Part shown: one piece after another, positions 47,106-56,690 of the stretch
Numbering within the stretch: the first letter of the stretch is position 1
How the letters are laid out: each line of letters begins with the position of its first letter
Origin: Curvibacter sp. PAE-UM
Lineage (GTDB): Bacteria > Pseudomonadota > Gammaproteobacteria > Burkholderiales > Burkholderiaceae_C
Assembly (NCBI RefSeq): GCF_001432305.1
Contig: NZ_KQ483358.1
Location: 1,124,881-1,188,880 of the forward strand
Direction: 5' to 3'
Length of the DNA stretch: 64,000 bases
Translations under genes and position numbers: made by a program
Notes under the pieces: generated by a model
The model's database searches: none
What the model saw: only the letters and a program-made list of their open reading frames with translations
Told to the model about the DNA's origin: nothing

Positions 47106-47471
47106 ATGAGCGCCGTTGCCGAATCCATCCAGACCGAGATGCCCGCCCCCATCCTTTTCACCGACAGTGCGGCCGCCAAGGTGGCCGACCTGATCGCTGA
47201 GGAAGGCAATCCTGACCTCAAGCTGCGCGTCTTCGTGCAGGGCGGCGGTTGTTCGGGCTTCCAGTATGGTTTCACCTTCGACGAAGTGGCCAACGAGGAC
47301 GACACCACCATGACCAAGAACGGCGTGTCCCTGCTGATCGATGCCATGAGCTACCAGTATCTGCTGGGGGCCGAGATCGACTACAAGGAAGATCTGCAGG
47401 GTGCCCAGTTCGTGATCAAGAACCCGAACGCCAGCACCACCTGCGGCTGCGGTTCGTCCTTCTCCGTCTAA
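47106..47471 (+). CDS. erpA: Iron-sulfur cluster insertion protein ErpA
   Basis: 121 residues. A-type Fe-S carrier with the three ligand cysteines C49 ([10 protein letters not shown]), C113 and C115 (TTCGCGSSF). The acidic residues and QYGFTFD match ErpA rather than IscA. Delivers clusters to enzymes such as IspG/IspH and respiratory proteins. GGAG 6 bases before the ATG. A possible -10, TACTAT, lies at 47069-47074. Confidence 0.95.
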   Translation: MSAVAESIQTEMPAPILFTDSAAAKVADLIAEEGNPDLKLRVFVQGGGCSGFQYGFTFDEVANEDDTTMTKNGVSLLIDAMSYQYLLGAEIDYKEDLQGAQFVIKNPNASTTCGCGSSFSV

Positions 47472-47485
47472 GCGGACTTCCCGGC

Positions 47486-48592
47486 TCAGGCCGGGTAGAT
47501 CGCACCCAGAACACGGGCGCCTCGGGCGCCCGTGACGCTTTTCAGGCTGCCGGTTTCCCGTTGCAGCGTCTTGCGTGCCAGCCAGGCAAAGGCGGCGGCT
47601 TCCACCTGCAGCGGCGGCAGGCCCTGCTGCTCCGATGACATCACCTCCAGCGCTGACAGATGCGCTTGCAGGCGCCGCATCAGATGGGTGTTGAGGGCAC
47701 CCCCGCCGCAGACGATCAGGCGGCGACTGCCGGCCGCATGGCGCAGCACGTCGGCGGCGCAGACGCGGGCGGTCAGTTCGGTCAGCGTGGCTTGCACATC
47801 CTCGGTGGGCAAGGTTTCGAAACCGGTCAGCTTGCCGGCCAGCCAGGCCGGGTTGAACAGATCGCGTCCGCTGCTCTTGGGGGCGGGCAGGGCGAAGTAG
47901 GGTTCCTGCAGCAGCACTTGCAGCAGTCCGGCGTGTACACGTCCGCTGGCCGCCCAGCGCCCCTGCTCGTCAAAAGGCTGGCGGGTATGCTGCCGGCACC
48001 AGGCGTCCATCAGGGCGTTGCCAGGTCCGCAGTCCCAGCCCAGCACCGCATCGTCGCGAAGCACCGACAGGTTGGAGATGCCGCCGATATTGAGCACCGC
48101 AACGGTCTGGCCTGCACGGCCGAACAGGGCCTGATGGAAGGCCGGCACCAGGGGCGCGCCCTGGCCGCCGGCGGCGACATCGCGACTGCGGAAATCAGCC
48201 ACGACCGTGATGCCGCTCAGTTCGGCCAGCAGGGCCGGGTTGTTGAGCTGCAGGGTGTAGCCGATGCCGTCAAAGGCGCCCGGGCGATGCCGTACGGTCT
48301 GCCCGTGCGCACCGATGGCGCAGATGGCCGTGGCTGGCAGGCCTGCAGCCTGGAGCAGGTCAGCGACGACCTGGGTATAGACACGGCTCAGAGCGTTGGC
48401 GGCCAGGGCCGCACGGTGCAGCTCGTTGTCGCCCTGTCCGTTCAGGGCCAGCAGCTCGGCAGCCAGTTCAGCCGGGAAGGGGCGCCAGGCATGTTGCAGG
48501 ACGCGGGTGCTGGCGGCACTGCAGTCGGCCAGCACGCCATCCACGCCGTCCAGCGACGTGCCGGACATCAGGCCGATGTAGTGATCGGGCAT
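47486..48592 (-). CDS. anmK: Anhydro-N-acetylmuramic acid kinase
   Basis: 368 residues. Phosphorylates and opens 1,6-anhydroMurNAc in cell-wall recycling. GLMSGTSLDGVD is the phosphate-1 loop, GAHGQTVRH and VVADFRSRDVAAGGQGAPLVP line the sugar site, and LNIGGISNLSVL and CGGGALN are the further ATP loops. Downstream partner of the M23 peptidase gene, 7 bases apart on the same strand, which makes a peptidoglycan-linked pair. Confidence 0.95.
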   Translation of the reverse strand: MPDHYIGLMSGTSLDGVDGVLADCSAASTRVLQHAWRPFPAELAAELLALNGQGDNELHRAALAANALSRVYTQVVADLLQAAGLPATAICAIGAHGQTVRHRPGAFDGIGYTLQLNNPALLAELSGITVVADFRSRDVAAGGQGAPLVPAFHQALFGRAGQTVAVLNIGGISNLSVLRDDAVLGWDCGPGNALMDAWCRQHTRQPFDEQGRWAASGRVHAGLLQVLLQEPYFALPAPKSSGRDLFNPAWLAGKLTGFETLPTEDVQATLTELTARVCAADVLRHAAGSRRLIVCGGGALNTHLMRRLQAHLSALEVMSSEQQGLPPLQVEAAAFAWLARKTLQRETGSLKSVTGARGARVLGAIYPA

Positions 48593-48599
48593 GCCGGAT

Positions 48600-50051
48600 T
48601 CAGCGCACCGCCAGCAACTGCGCGGCCGCCAGCTGCTGGCGTGTCACGGTGGCCAGACGGTTGAAGACCGGGCGGGCGGCGGGTGAAACGGGGATGGACT
48701 CGCTGTTGCGCGCAATCGCCAGCGGGTTCTGGTGCCGGCCGTTGATGCGGAATTCGTAGTGCAGATGCGGGCCGGTGGCCCAGCCGGTGGCACCGACCGC
48801 ACCAATATTCTGCCCCTGTTCAACGCGCTGGCCGCGACGCACGGCAATGCGGCTCAGGTGGGCGTAGACCGTGACGTGGCTGTTGCGGTGACGGACAAAG
48901 ACAACATTGCCGAAGCCGCCCTGGACACCTGAAAACTCGACCACGCCGTCGCCCACACTGCGCACCGGGGTGCCGGTGGGCGCGGCGTAATCCACGCCCA
49001 GATGGGCCGCCCATTTCTTGAGGATGGGGTGGAAGCGCATCTTGAAACCGCTGGTCACGCGCGAAAAGGCCAGCGGCGAGGCGAGGTAGGCGCGCTTGAG
49101 GCTCTGGCCCTCCAGCGAGTAGTAGCCGCTACGCCCCTGGGTGCGCGTGGGGCGGCCCTCTTCCACCGGGGTGGGGTTGGCGGCGGTCGGCTCCTGGAAC
49201 CACATGGCCTGGTAGGCCTTGCCGCCGTTGACGAATTCGGCGCTGAGCACACGCCCGGCGCGCAGCGGTTCACCGTCGCCTTCGAGCACCTCATAGACCA
49301 CCGAGTAGCGATCGCCCTTGCGCAGTTCACGGTGGAAGTCGATGTCGCCGGAGAATATCTCGGCGATCTGGATCGCCACGGCGTCGGGGATACCTGCCTC
49401 GTCGGCCGAGGCGAACAGCGAGCTGTCGATGGTGGCGCTGGCGATGCGGATGGAGGCCGTCAGTGGCAGGGTCTCAAGCCGGGACTTGAAGGTGGTGCCG
49501 GATTTCTCGATCACCAGGCGCTTGAAGCTGCCATCGTCGTCCGGGCTCCAGCGCGCCATCAGCTTGATCAGGGTGTTGCGGTCGCTGGCCTCGGCGCTGA
49601 GCTGGCGGCCGGTGCGGCCGAGCAGGTGGCGGTGGACCAGGGCGTCGCGGCGCAGGAAGTCCGCCGCCTGCGGATCGTCCATGCCGAGGCGGCGCAGCAG
49701 TGTGTCGGCGGTGTCGTTGGCGCGCGAGGCATCGGAGCGATAGAGGCTGTAGCGGTGAAGGTCGAGGGCCGCGGCCTGTTCCTCCAGCGGCAGGGGGGTG
49801 ACGGTTTCGCTGACTTCGCGCACGGGCAGCTGCGCCACATCGGGCGCCAGCGTGACCACGGCGGCTGCCAGGGCGTAGGCGCCGCCGCCGAGCAGGGCCA
49901 GGGAAAACAGGGCTGTCGTGAACCCGCGTGGGCGGTGATCAACCGCCTGGCGCAAGGCGGCCAGGGTGGCGGGGAGGGCGGTGAGCAGCGTGGTCTTCAA
50001 GGATGCGGCCCCAAGGTTGGCAAGCCGGGCCGGCCGGCCACCCGGCGCCAC
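48600..50051 (-). CDS. M23-family (LytM-type) peptidoglycan endopeptidase, membrane anchored
   Basis: About 483 residues from GTG 50051; a later start is possible. One membrane segment near residues 43-66 (FTTALFSLALLGGGAYALAAAVVTL), a long periplasmic middle part, and an M23 domain at about 340-450. The zinc residues are in HLGVDYAAPTGTPV and HLHYEFRING, with a VYAHLS His, so it should be an active endopeptidase that cuts cross-bridges. Co-oriented with anmK. Divergent from tyrS, with about 70 bases between. Confidence 0.9.
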   Translation of the reverse strand: MAPGGRPARLANLGAASLKTTLLTALPATLAALRQAVDHRPRGFTTALFSLALLGGGAYALAAAVVTLAPDVAQLPVREVSETVTPLPLEEQAAALDLHRYSLYRSDASRANDTADTLLRRLGMDDPQAADFLRRDALVHRHLLGRTGRQLSAEASDRNTLIKLMARWSPDDDGSFKRLVIEKSGTTFKSRLETLPLTASIRIASATIDSSLFASADEAGIPDAVAIQIAEIFSGDIDFHRELRKGDRYSVVYEVLEGDGEPLRAGRVLSAEFVNGGKAYQAMWFQEPTAANPTPVEEGRPTRTQGRSGYYSLEGQSLKRAYLASPLAFSRVTSGFKMRFHPILKKWAAHLGVDYAAPTGTPVRSVGDGVVEFSGVQGGFGNVVFVRHRNSHVTVYAHLSRIAVRRGQRVEQGQNIGAVGATGWATGPHLHYEFRINGRHQNPLAIARNSESIPVSPAARPVFNRLATVTRQQLAAAQLLAVR

Positions 50052-50120
50052 TTAAAATCGTGGCCTCAGGGGTAGACCCAAGTATATCGGCCCGCCTCCG
50101 GGCCACAGCGAAAAATCTTT

Positions 50121-51371
50121 ATGAATCAAGCTTCTGTGTCGACTTTTCCCCTCACCGACCGGGTTCGCGAGGCGCTCGCCGTGACCCGGCGCGGCTGCGA
50201 AGAGTTGATCCCCGAATCCGACTGGGTGCAGAAGCTGGCTCGCTCCGAGGCCACGGGTACGCCGCTGCGCATCAAGCTGGGCCTGGACCCGACCGCGCCT
50301 GACATCCACATCGGTCACACCGTGGTGCTCAACAAGATGCGCCAGTTGCAGGACCTGGGGCATCAGGTCATCTTCCTGATCGGCGATTTCACCAGCCTGA
50401 TCGGCGACCCCTCGGGCCGCAACAGCACGCGCCCGCCGCTCACGCCCGAGCAGATCAAGGCCAACGCCGAGACCTATTACCGGCAGGCCAGCCTGGTGCT
50501 GGACCCGGCCAAGACCGAGATTCGCTACAACAGCGAATGGTGCCTGCCCCTGGGCTCCATGGGCATGATCCAGCTGGCGGCCAAGTACACCGTGGCGCGC
50601 ATGATGGAGCGCAACGATTTCCACGACCGCTTCAAGGCCGGCACCCCGATCTCGGTGCACGAGTTCCTCTACCCGCTGATGCAGGGCTACGACTCGGTGG
50701 CGCTCAAGAGCGACCTGGAACTGGGCGGCACCGACCAGAAATTCAACCTGCTCATGGGCCGGCACCTGCAGGCCGAATACGGCCAGGAGCCGCAGTGCAT
50801 CCTGACCATGCCGCTGCTCGAAGGCCTGGATGGCGTGGACAAGATGTCCAAGTCCAAGAACAATTACATCGGCATCACCGAGGACGCCAACAGCATGTTC
50901 GCCAAGGTGCTGTCGATCAGCGATGAGTTGATGTGGCGCTGGTACACGCTGCTGAGCTTCCGCTCCATGGCCGAGATCGAAAAGCTGAAGCAGGAAGTGG
51001 CCGGTGGGCGCAATCCCAAGGATGCCAAGGTGCAACTGGCCAAGGAGATCACCGCGCGTTTCCATTCGGCCGCCGCCGCCGATGCGGCCGAGCAGGATTT
51101 CATCAACCGCAGCAAGGGCGGCATCCCCGACGACATCGAGGAACAGACGCTCACGCTGGAGGGTGGGCCCATCGGTATGGCCGCGCTGCTCAAGCAGGCC
51201 GGCCTGGTGGCCTCGTCCGGCGAGGGCAACCGCCTGATCGACGGCGGCGGTGTGCGCGTGGACGCTGCGGTGGTCAGTGACAAGGGCCTCAAGCTTGGTG
51301 CGGGCACCTATGTGCTGCAGGTGGGCAAGCGCAAGTTCAAGAAAATCACGCTGGTGTCCTCCGGGGCCTGA
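50121..51371 (+). CDS. tyrS: Tyrosyl-tRNA synthetase
   Basis: 416 residues. Class I synthetase: HIGH variant DIHIGH (in [18 protein letters not shown]), tyrosine pocket [26 protein letters not shown], and a C-terminal S4 domain ([12 protein letters not shown]...[12 protein letters not shown]). The HIGH and KMSKS contexts fit the long TyrZ-like form. No T-box or leader peptide is visible before it. Monocistronic. Confidence 0.97.
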   Translation: MNQASVSTFPLTDRVREALAVTRRGCEELIPESDWVQKLARSEATGTPLRIKLGLDPTAPDIHIGHTVVLNKMRQLQDLGHQVIFLIGDFTSLIGDPSGRNSTRPPLTPEQIKANAETYYRQASLVLDPAKTEIRYNSEWCLPLGSMGMIQLAAKYTVARMMERNDFHDRFKAGTPISVHEFLYPLMQGYDSVALKSDLELGGTDQKFNLLMGRHLQAEYGQEPQCILTMPLLEGLDGVDKMSKSKNNYIGITEDANSMFAKVLSISDELMWRWYTLLSFRSMAEIEKLKQEVAGGRNPKDAKVQLAKEITARFHSAAAADAAEQDFINRSKGGIPDDIEEQTLTLEGGPIGMAALLKQAGLVASSGEGNRLIDGGGVRVDAAVVSDKGLKLGAGTYVLQVGKRKFKKITLVSSGA

Positions 51372-51502
51372 CTTGCCGGCTGGCTGCCGGTATGCTGCAA
51401 TGCAGCGGAAGATATGCAGACCTTGCCTAGTGGAAACACGGGGCCGGGTATGCTGACTGTGGTGAAATAATCCGCAGATTAAATAAAACAAGGTTGGGCG
51501 GC

Positions 51503-51982
51503 ATGGAAGCGCAAGCGATATACCGGAAATCCGACAAGGGGACAGAGGCCATCGCGACCCGCGGTCACGGCGTGGGTGGCAAGCTGCGCATGCTGCTTAT
51601 CCTGGTCGATGGCAAGAAGAACGTGGAAGAGCTGACCCGGCTGGCGGCCGGCATGGGCGAGTCGGCCCAGTTGCTGGAACAGCTGGAAGCGGATGGTTTC
51701 ATCGAAGCCCTCTCCGGGGGTGCTGGCGCCAGGCCGACGGGGGGACAGGCCGTGGTAGCAGGCACGGACCTGAGCAAACTCAAATCGCTGGCCGCCCGTC
51801 TTTTGCTCGAACAACTGGGTCCCCTGGCAGACGAGCTTTCTCTCAAGATCGAAGCGACCAGGGACCTATCCCAGTTCGTCGAGGCCATGAAGCGTGCCTA
51901 CACCGTGGTGCGCGATGTCAAGGGCCAGGCGGCGGCCGACCGCTTTGGCGCGGAAGTCGAAGCCCAGCTACCGAAGGCCTGA
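51503..51982 (+). CDS. Uncharacterised two-domain protein, paralogue of the gene at 19446
   Basis: 159 residues. N-terminal winged-helix-like part (IYRKSDKGTEAIATR, LRMLLILVDGKKNVEEL, LEADGFIEAL), a Gly/Ala linker at about 77-90, and an all-helical C-terminal domain (LAARLLLEQLGPLADELSLKIE...VVRDVKGQAAADRFGAEVEAQL). AAGG at 51490-51493 lies 9 bases before ATG 51503; the TTG at 51494 is less likely. Not assigned to a named family. Single gene, convergent with the M61 peptidase gene. Confidence 0.75.
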   Translation: MEAQAIYRKSDKGTEAIATRGHGVGGKLRMLLILVDGKKNVEELTRLAAGMGESAQLLEQLEADGFIEALSGGAGARPTGGQAVVAGTDLSKLKSLAARLLLEQLGPLADELSLKIEATRDLSQFVEAMKRAYTVVRDVKGQAAADRFGAEVEAQLPKA

Positions 51983-51989
51983 GATCTGT

Positions 51990-53780
51990 TCAGGACCCGA
52001 GCCAGGCGCCGACCCGCTCCCTGGCGCCCACCGACAGACGCCAAGTGTTGATGCTGCGCGGCAGAGGCAAGCTCAATGTCAGCAGGCGCTTGTCGCGTGC
52101 CACCAGGGCCTTGACCCGGTTTTGCCCGCCGGCATAGAGCAGCAGTTCGTCGAGCTTGTGGAGTCGCCAGCTGCTGACTGACTTGCCGCTGCCCACCTCC
52201 ACACCCAGCCATTCGTCGCCGGCCGCAAAGCCGGCCTGTTCGCCGGCACCACCGCGCAGCACGGTCTTGATCTGGAGCGAACCCGACTCGCTCACGCGCA
52301 GGCCCAGGCGCTGCGCCAGCTGGGCTGGCTCCTCATGGATGGTCACGCCATGCCGTTCGAGCAGTTCACGCAAGGGCAACTCGGCAGTACTGTGCACCCA
52401 GCGCTTGAGTTCGCGCGACCAGGAACGGCCACTCAGTTCCTGCAGCACGGCCAGCAGATCGCTCTCGGTCATGGGGCCGGCCTTGCAGCGTAACCAGAGC
52501 GCGCGCATGACGTCGTCCAGGCTGTGCTTGCCCTCCGCGCGCAGCGTCAGGTCCAGGCACAAGGCGACCAGCGCGCCCTTGCCGTAGTAGCTCACCGTGG
52601 CATTGGGCGTGTTTTCGTCGACCCGGTAGTACTTGACCCAGGCATCGAAGCTGGCCTGGGCCACCGACTGGACCAGCCGCCCCGGCGTCTGCTGCAGCTG
52701 GTTGATGCTCTTGTTGAGCAGACGCAGGTAGCCTGCATCGTCCAGCAGGCCGGCACGGCGCAACAGCAGGTCATCGTAATAGCTGGTGAAGCCCTCGAAG
52801 AACCAGAGCAGCTCCGTGTAGTTCTCGGCGCGGTAGTCATAGCGCGCGAACTCGGCCGGGCGCAGACGCTTGACGTTCCAGCTGTGGAAGTATTCGTGGC
52901 TGATCAGGCCCAGCAGCGTGGTGTAGCCCTCGCCCGGTTTGCTGTCGGCGCGCGGCAGGTCGCGGCGCGCGCAGATCAGCGCCGTGGAGTTGCGATGCTC
53001 CAGCCCGCCATAACCGTCGTCGGTGGCGTTGAGCATGAACAGGTAGCTGGCAAAGGGCGGCTTGCCGCTGCGGCCGCTGGCCTGGCCACTGGCGTGCCAG
53101 AAGCGGATGGCCGTCTCGCAGATGCGCTGCGCATCGGCCAGCAGGCACGTGCCGTCGAAGCTGGGTGGGGCGCCGGCCACGACGAAGCGGTGGCTGACAC
53201 CGCCCGCCTTGAAGTGGCCGCTCCAGAAGGCGCCGAGTTCGAAGGGGCAGTCGGCCAGCTCGTCGTAGTTGGCCGCGCGATAGTGGCCAAAACCGCGCTT
53301 GTCGGTCTTGACGGCCGGCAGGCCGGTTGCTACTGTCCAGTTGGCTGGCGCGGCACCGGCCAGCAAGGTCAGGTCATGCGGCGCGTCTTCCTGGCCTTCG
53401 ACACGCAGGCACAGGCTGGTGCCGTTGAAAAAGCCGCGCGTGGCATCGAGCCAGGCCGTGCGTACCGAGTTGTCCAAGGCATAGACCTCGTAACTCAGTT
53501 CCAGCGGCTGCTGTGGGTCGCAGTCGATCTGCCAGCTGCATTTGTCGAGCTGGACAGCTGCCAGGGCACACCGGCCTTGCCGTGCCTTCAGTTGCTGCAG
53601 GTTCTTCGCAAATTCCCGGATGAGGTAGCTGCCTGGAATCCAGACCGGCAGTGCCACGCGCTGGCCGGCCTGCGGCTGCGTGATGGTCAGGGTGACACGG
53701 TACAGATGGGCGTGCAGATCGGCCGCCTGGACCTGGTAATGCACGGGGGCAGGAGCGGTGCGGCCGGAGGTGCGGGGCAT
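51990..53780 (-). CDS. M61-family aminopeptidase with PDZ domain
   Basis: 596 residues. Glycyl-aminopeptidase-type metallopeptidase: beta-sandwich N-terminus (about 1-170), a catalytic domain with zinc motif HEYFH (SHEYFHSWNVKRLRP) and the third ligand Glu in WFFEGFTSYYDDLLL, then a PDZ domain (about 480-560: LGLRVSESGSLQIKTVLRGGAGEQAGFAAGDEWLGV). No signal peptide, so probably cytoplasmic. Lies 21 bases downstream of dsbC on the same strand. Confidence 0.92.
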   Translation of the reverse strand: MPRTSGRTAPAPVHYQVQAADLHAHLYRVTLTITQPQAGQRVALPVWIPGSYLIREFAKNLQQLKARQGRCALAAVQLDKCSWQIDCDPQQPLELSYEVYALDNSVRTAWLDATRGFFNGTSLCLRVEGQEDAPHDLTLLAGAAPANWTVATGLPAVKTDKRGFGHYRAANYDELADCPFELGAFWSGHFKAGGVSHRFVVAGAPPSFDGTCLLADAQRICETAIRFWHASGQASGRSGKPPFASYLFMLNATDDGYGGLEHRNSTALICARRDLPRADSKPGEGYTTLLGLISHEYFHSWNVKRLRPAEFARYDYRAENYTELLWFFEGFTSYYDDLLLRRAGLLDDAGYLRLLNKSINQLQQTPGRLVQSVAQASFDAWVKYYRVDENTPNATVSYYGKGALVALCLDLTLRAEGKHSLDDVMRALWLRCKAGPMTESDLLAVLQELSGRSWSRELKRWVHSTAELPLRELLERHGVTIHEEPAQLAQRLGLRVSESGSLQIKTVLRGGAGEQAGFAAGDEWLGVEVGSGKSVSSWRLHKLDELLLYAGGQNRVKALVARDKRLLTLSLPLPRSINTWRLSVGARERVGAWLGS

Positions 53781-53801
53781 GGGGCTGGTGGTTGGATGGG
53801 A

Positions 53802-54518
53802 TCAGCGGGTGACGCTGGCGAGCTGTTTCTCGATCTGCTGGGTGGTCAAGGCGCCGGGCACGCGCGAGCCATCGGCAAAGATCAGCGTGGGGGTGCCGGT
53901 GATCTTGTGCTTGCGACCCAGCGTCAGGTTGCGGGTCAGGGCCGTGGTGTCGCAACTGACGGCGGCCGGCACCTGGTCGTTGAACATCCAGTCCTGCCAG
54001 CTCTTGTTCTTGTCCTTGGCACACCAGATGTTTTTCGACTTCTCGGTCGAATCCGGGCTCAGGATGGGATAGAGAAAGGTGTGGACCGTGACGTTGTCGA
54101 TCTTGGCCAGGTCGCGCTCGAAACGCTTGCAGTAACCGCAGTTCGGGTCGGCGAAGACGGCCACCTTGCGCTTGCCGTTGCCGCGCACCACGGTGAAGGC
54201 GTCCTTCAGGGGCAGGTCCTTGAACTCGATGGAGGTCAGCTGTTCGACGCGCTCCTCGGTGAGGTTGCGACGCTGGCGCACATCGATGATGCTGCCCTGG
54301 ATCAGGTAGTTGCCTTCGGCGTCGGTGTAGTAGATGTCGTTCTCGTTGACGCGGATCTCGTAGATGCCGGGCAGCGGTGTCTTGCTGACTTCGTCGATTT
54401 TTGGCAACTGGGGCAGGCGTTCGGCCAGGTTCTTGCGGATGGTACTTTCCTGGGCGCAGACGCCAAGGGAGAGCAGGGCCAGCAGGCCCGCCAGCAGGTG
54501 TTTGGACATATTCATCAT
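53802..54518 (-). CDS. dsbC: Thiol:disulfide isomerase DsbC
   Basis: 238 residues. Periplasmic protein that shuffles wrong disulfides. Signal peptide (SKHLLAGLLALLSLGVCA), N-terminal dimerisation domain (about 25-85), and a thioredoxin fold with active site FADPNCGYCKRF and cis-Pro in ITGTPTLIF. A further cysteine pair (IWCAK and VSCDTT) matches the structural disulfide of DsbC. The first ATG (54518) is used; TTG 54533 or ATG 54509 are alternatives. Follows the FAD monooxygenase gene on the same strand with little or no gap. Confidence 0.93.
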   Translation of the reverse strand: MMNMSKHLLAGLLALLSLGVCAQESTIRKNLAERLPQLPKIDEVSKTPLPGIYEIRVNENDIYYTDAEGNYLIQGSIIDVRQRRNLTEERVEQLTSIEFKDLPLKDAFTVVRGNGKRKVAVFADPNCGYCKRFERDLAKIDNVTVHTFLYPILSPDSTEKSKNIWCAKDKNKSWQDWMFNDQVPAAVSCDTTALTRNLTLGRKHKITGTPTLIFADGSRVPGALTTQQIEKQLASVTR

Positions 54519-54529
54519 CACATCGACTT

Positions 54530-55651
54530 TCAAAAATTCATGGCGCGCCGCGCCAGCCAGTTCTTCAGCATCCCGCTGCGTTCCACGCCTTGCAGGCCCC
54601 AGTGGCGCAGTGCACCCCAGGCCTCGCCCTCGCGTGCAAACAGCAGCTGCAGCCCGTCCATGCCGACATCCAGGGCCAGCATGCCGGCCTTGCGTGCCCG
54701 TTCATAACGACGCAGCAGCTTCTCGTCATCCACGCCGCGCCAGTACTCGCGCCCGTGCAGCACACGCGTGAGCTCTGCCACATCGGCCAGGCCCAGGTTC
54801 AGGCCCTGACCGGCCAGCGGATGCACGTTGTGTGCCGCGTCACCGGCCAGCACCCAGGCGCCTCCCGCCGAGCGGCCCGACCACTGCCGTGCCTGGGCTT
54901 TCTGCAAAGGCCAGGTCCGGCGTTCGCTGGCCAGCGTGAGCGAACCAAGTGTGTGGGCACTGGCGTTTTCCAGTTCCCGGCAAAACTCGGCCGACTCCAG
55001 TTGCTGCAAGCGCGCGGCCTGCTCAGGAGAGACAGACCAGACGACGGCCACAGAGTTCCCCTGGGCGCCGTCCAGGGGCAAAAAAGCCAGGATCTCGCCC
55101 TGTGCAAACCACTGCCGGGCGACCTGGCCGTGGGGTCTTTCGCAGCGCAGGCGTGTGGCCAGGGCGTGCTGTGGGTAGGGCGTTACTTCGAAATCGACGC
55201 CGAATTCGGCGCGTGTGCTGCTGGTACGGCCTTCGCAGACCACGGTCAGCCGGGCCGGCGCCGGTCCGCTCAGCACCTCGATCTGGGGTTGGTAACGCAC
55301 GGCATCGGCCAGCTGGGCTTCGAGCACCGGCACGTCGACGATCCAGGTCAACGCCGGGCTGCCGGATTCGCCGGCATCGAAATTCAGTTCACTGCCGCGG
55401 TCGCCCCAGACCTGCATGTGCCGCACCGGCGTGGCCGATGCTTCGTCGGCCGGCCAGCAGCGCACGCTTTCCAGCAGTTCGCGTGAGGCGCGGTTCAGGG
55501 CATAGGCGCGCACGTCGGTGGTTGGCGGCTTGCCTGCCGGGGCCGGCTGTTCCACCAGTCCGACGCGCAGACGCTCGCGTGCCAGCAGCAGGGCCAGGGT
55601 GCGGCCGACGATGCCGCTGCCGCGTATGCAGATATCCAGGGCTTGGGGCAT
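54530..55651 (-). CDS. UbiH/UbiF/COQ6-family FAD monooxygenase (ubiquinone-type hydroxylase)
   Basis: 373 residues. Class A flavin monooxygenase: an N-terminal GxGxxG dinucleotide fold (ICIRGSGIVGRTLALLLARE), an Arg in DVRAYALNRAS for FAD, and the late GDAAHNVHPLAGQGLNLGL motif that closes the FAD site. The family hydroxylates the ubiquinone ring; which position is not decided here. ATG 55651 matches the family; longer in-frame sequence runs into the divergent intergenic region. Upstream of dsbC in the same direction. Confidence 0.9.
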   Translation of the reverse strand: MPQALDICIRGSGIVGRTLALLLARERLRVGLVEQPAPAGKPPTTDVRAYALNRASRELLESVRCWPADEASATPVRHMQVWGDRGSELNFDAGESGSPALTWIVDVPVLEAQLADAVRYQPQIEVLSGPAPARLTVVCEGRTSSTRAEFGVDFEVTPYPQHALATRLRCERPHGQVARQWFAQGEILAFLPLDGAQGNSVAVVWSVSPEQAARLQQLESAEFCRELENASAHTLGSLTLASERRTWPLQKAQARQWSGRSAGGAWVLAGDAAHNVHPLAGQGLNLGLADVAELTRVLHGREYWRGVDDEKLLRRYERARKAGMLALDVGMDGLQLLFAREGEAWGALRHWGLQGVERSGMLKNWLARRAMNF

Positions 55652-55662
55652 GGGGCATTGTA

Positions 55663-55703
55663 AGAGCCTGATCACGGCCCCTGCGAGGCCGTGATCGGGC
55701 TCT
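55663..55703. other. Long 17-bp hairpin in the divergent ubi/MOSC intergenic region
   Basis: AGAGCC (55663-55668), one G-U pair and GATCACGGCC (55670-55679) pair without mismatch with GGCCGTGATC (55687-55696) and GGCTCT (55698-55703), around a 7-base loop. It lies between two divergent genes, 12 bases from one start and 52 from the other, and has no T-run. It is not placed as a terminator; operator or mRNA structure are options. Confidence 0.7.
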
Positions 55704-55754
55704 AAAGGCAGGGCAGAATCAGACCTGTTGTCAGTCAATCCAGGAAATTGATCC

Positions 55755-56669
55755 GTGAGTGCTACCCCCCTTACCCCGGCCGATGTGCAAGCCCGCATCG
55801 CTCGCCTTTTCGTCTACCCCGTCAAGTCCTGCGCCGGCATCGAGGTGCCTGAGGCCCTGCTGACCGACACGGGTCTGGACCTGGACCGCGCCTGGATGGT
55901 GGTGGACGCGCACGGCGAGTTCCTCAGCCAGCGCGAGGAGCCACGCTTGGCCCTGGTGCAGCCGCAGTTCAAGCGTGGCGGCACCGAGTTGCAGCTGCGC
56001 GCGCCGGGTATGCTGGCCCTGCATCTGCGGGTTGATGCCGTCGAGGCGCCGGCCCGTGTGCGCGTCTGGGACGACGAAGTGCCTGCCTATGACATGGGCG
56101 ACATCGCGGCCCAGTGGTTCACCGATTTCCTGGCGCTCAACGAGCAGGGCTTGCCCAAGGCGAATGCGCCCAGGTACCGGCTGGTGCGTTTCGATCCCGA
56201 GCATCGCCGCCTGTCCGACAGGAAATGGACGGGCCAGGCCGAGGCGCTCAACCAGTTCAGCGACGGTTTTGCGGTGCTGGTGCTGGGCCAGGCGTCCCTG
56301 GACGGTCTGAACACCCGTCTGCAAGCGCAGGGGCACGTGCCGGTGGATGTGCGGCGCTTCCGGCCCAACATCGTGCTCGACGGTTTGCCCGAGCATGACG
56401 AAGACCGTGTGGGGCCGCTGCAGATCGAGACGGCCGAGGGGCCCGCGCTGCTGACGCCAGTCAAGCCTTGCCCGCGCTGCCCCATTCCCGACATTGACCC
56501 CGCCACGGCCCGCAGCAGCCCCGAGGTGAGCGACATGCTGCAGACCTATCGGCAGGATGCACGCCTCAAGGGCGCCGTGACCTTCGGCATGAACGCCATC
56601 GTCAGCGCCGGGGTCGACACGGTGCTGCGCGTCGGGCAGCCGGTCAGCGCCAGCTACCGCTTCGATTGA
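55755..56669 (+). CDS. MOSC domain protein with N-terminal beta barrel (YcbX-like)
   Basis: 304 residues. The MOSC_N barrel (about 14-125: RLFVYPVKSCAGIEVPEA, DRAWMVVDAHGEFLSQRE) precedes a MOSC domain (about 140-300) with the conserved cysteine in KPCPRCPIPDID that binds molybdenum cofactor in mARC/YcbX enzymes. Such proteins reduce N-hydroxylated compounds with an electron partner; no 2Fe-2S domain is fused here. GTG start at 55755. Confidence 0.9.
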   Translation: MSATPLTPADVQARIARLFVYPVKSCAGIEVPEALLTDTGLDLDRAWMVVDAHGEFLSQREEPRLALVQPQFKRGGTELQLRAPGMLALHLRVDAVEAPARVRVWDDEVPAYDMGDIAAQWFTDFLALNEQGLPKANAPRYRLVRFDPEHRRLSDRKWTGQAEALNQFSDGFAVLVLGQASLDGLNTRLQAQGHVPVDVRRFRPNIVLDGLPEHDEDRVGPLQIETAEGPALLTPVKPCPRCPIPDIDPATARSSPEVSDMLQTYRQDARLKGAVTFGMNAIVSAGVDTVLRVGQPVSASYRFD

Positions 56670-56690
56670 GCTTGCGACATCGGCAGGCGC

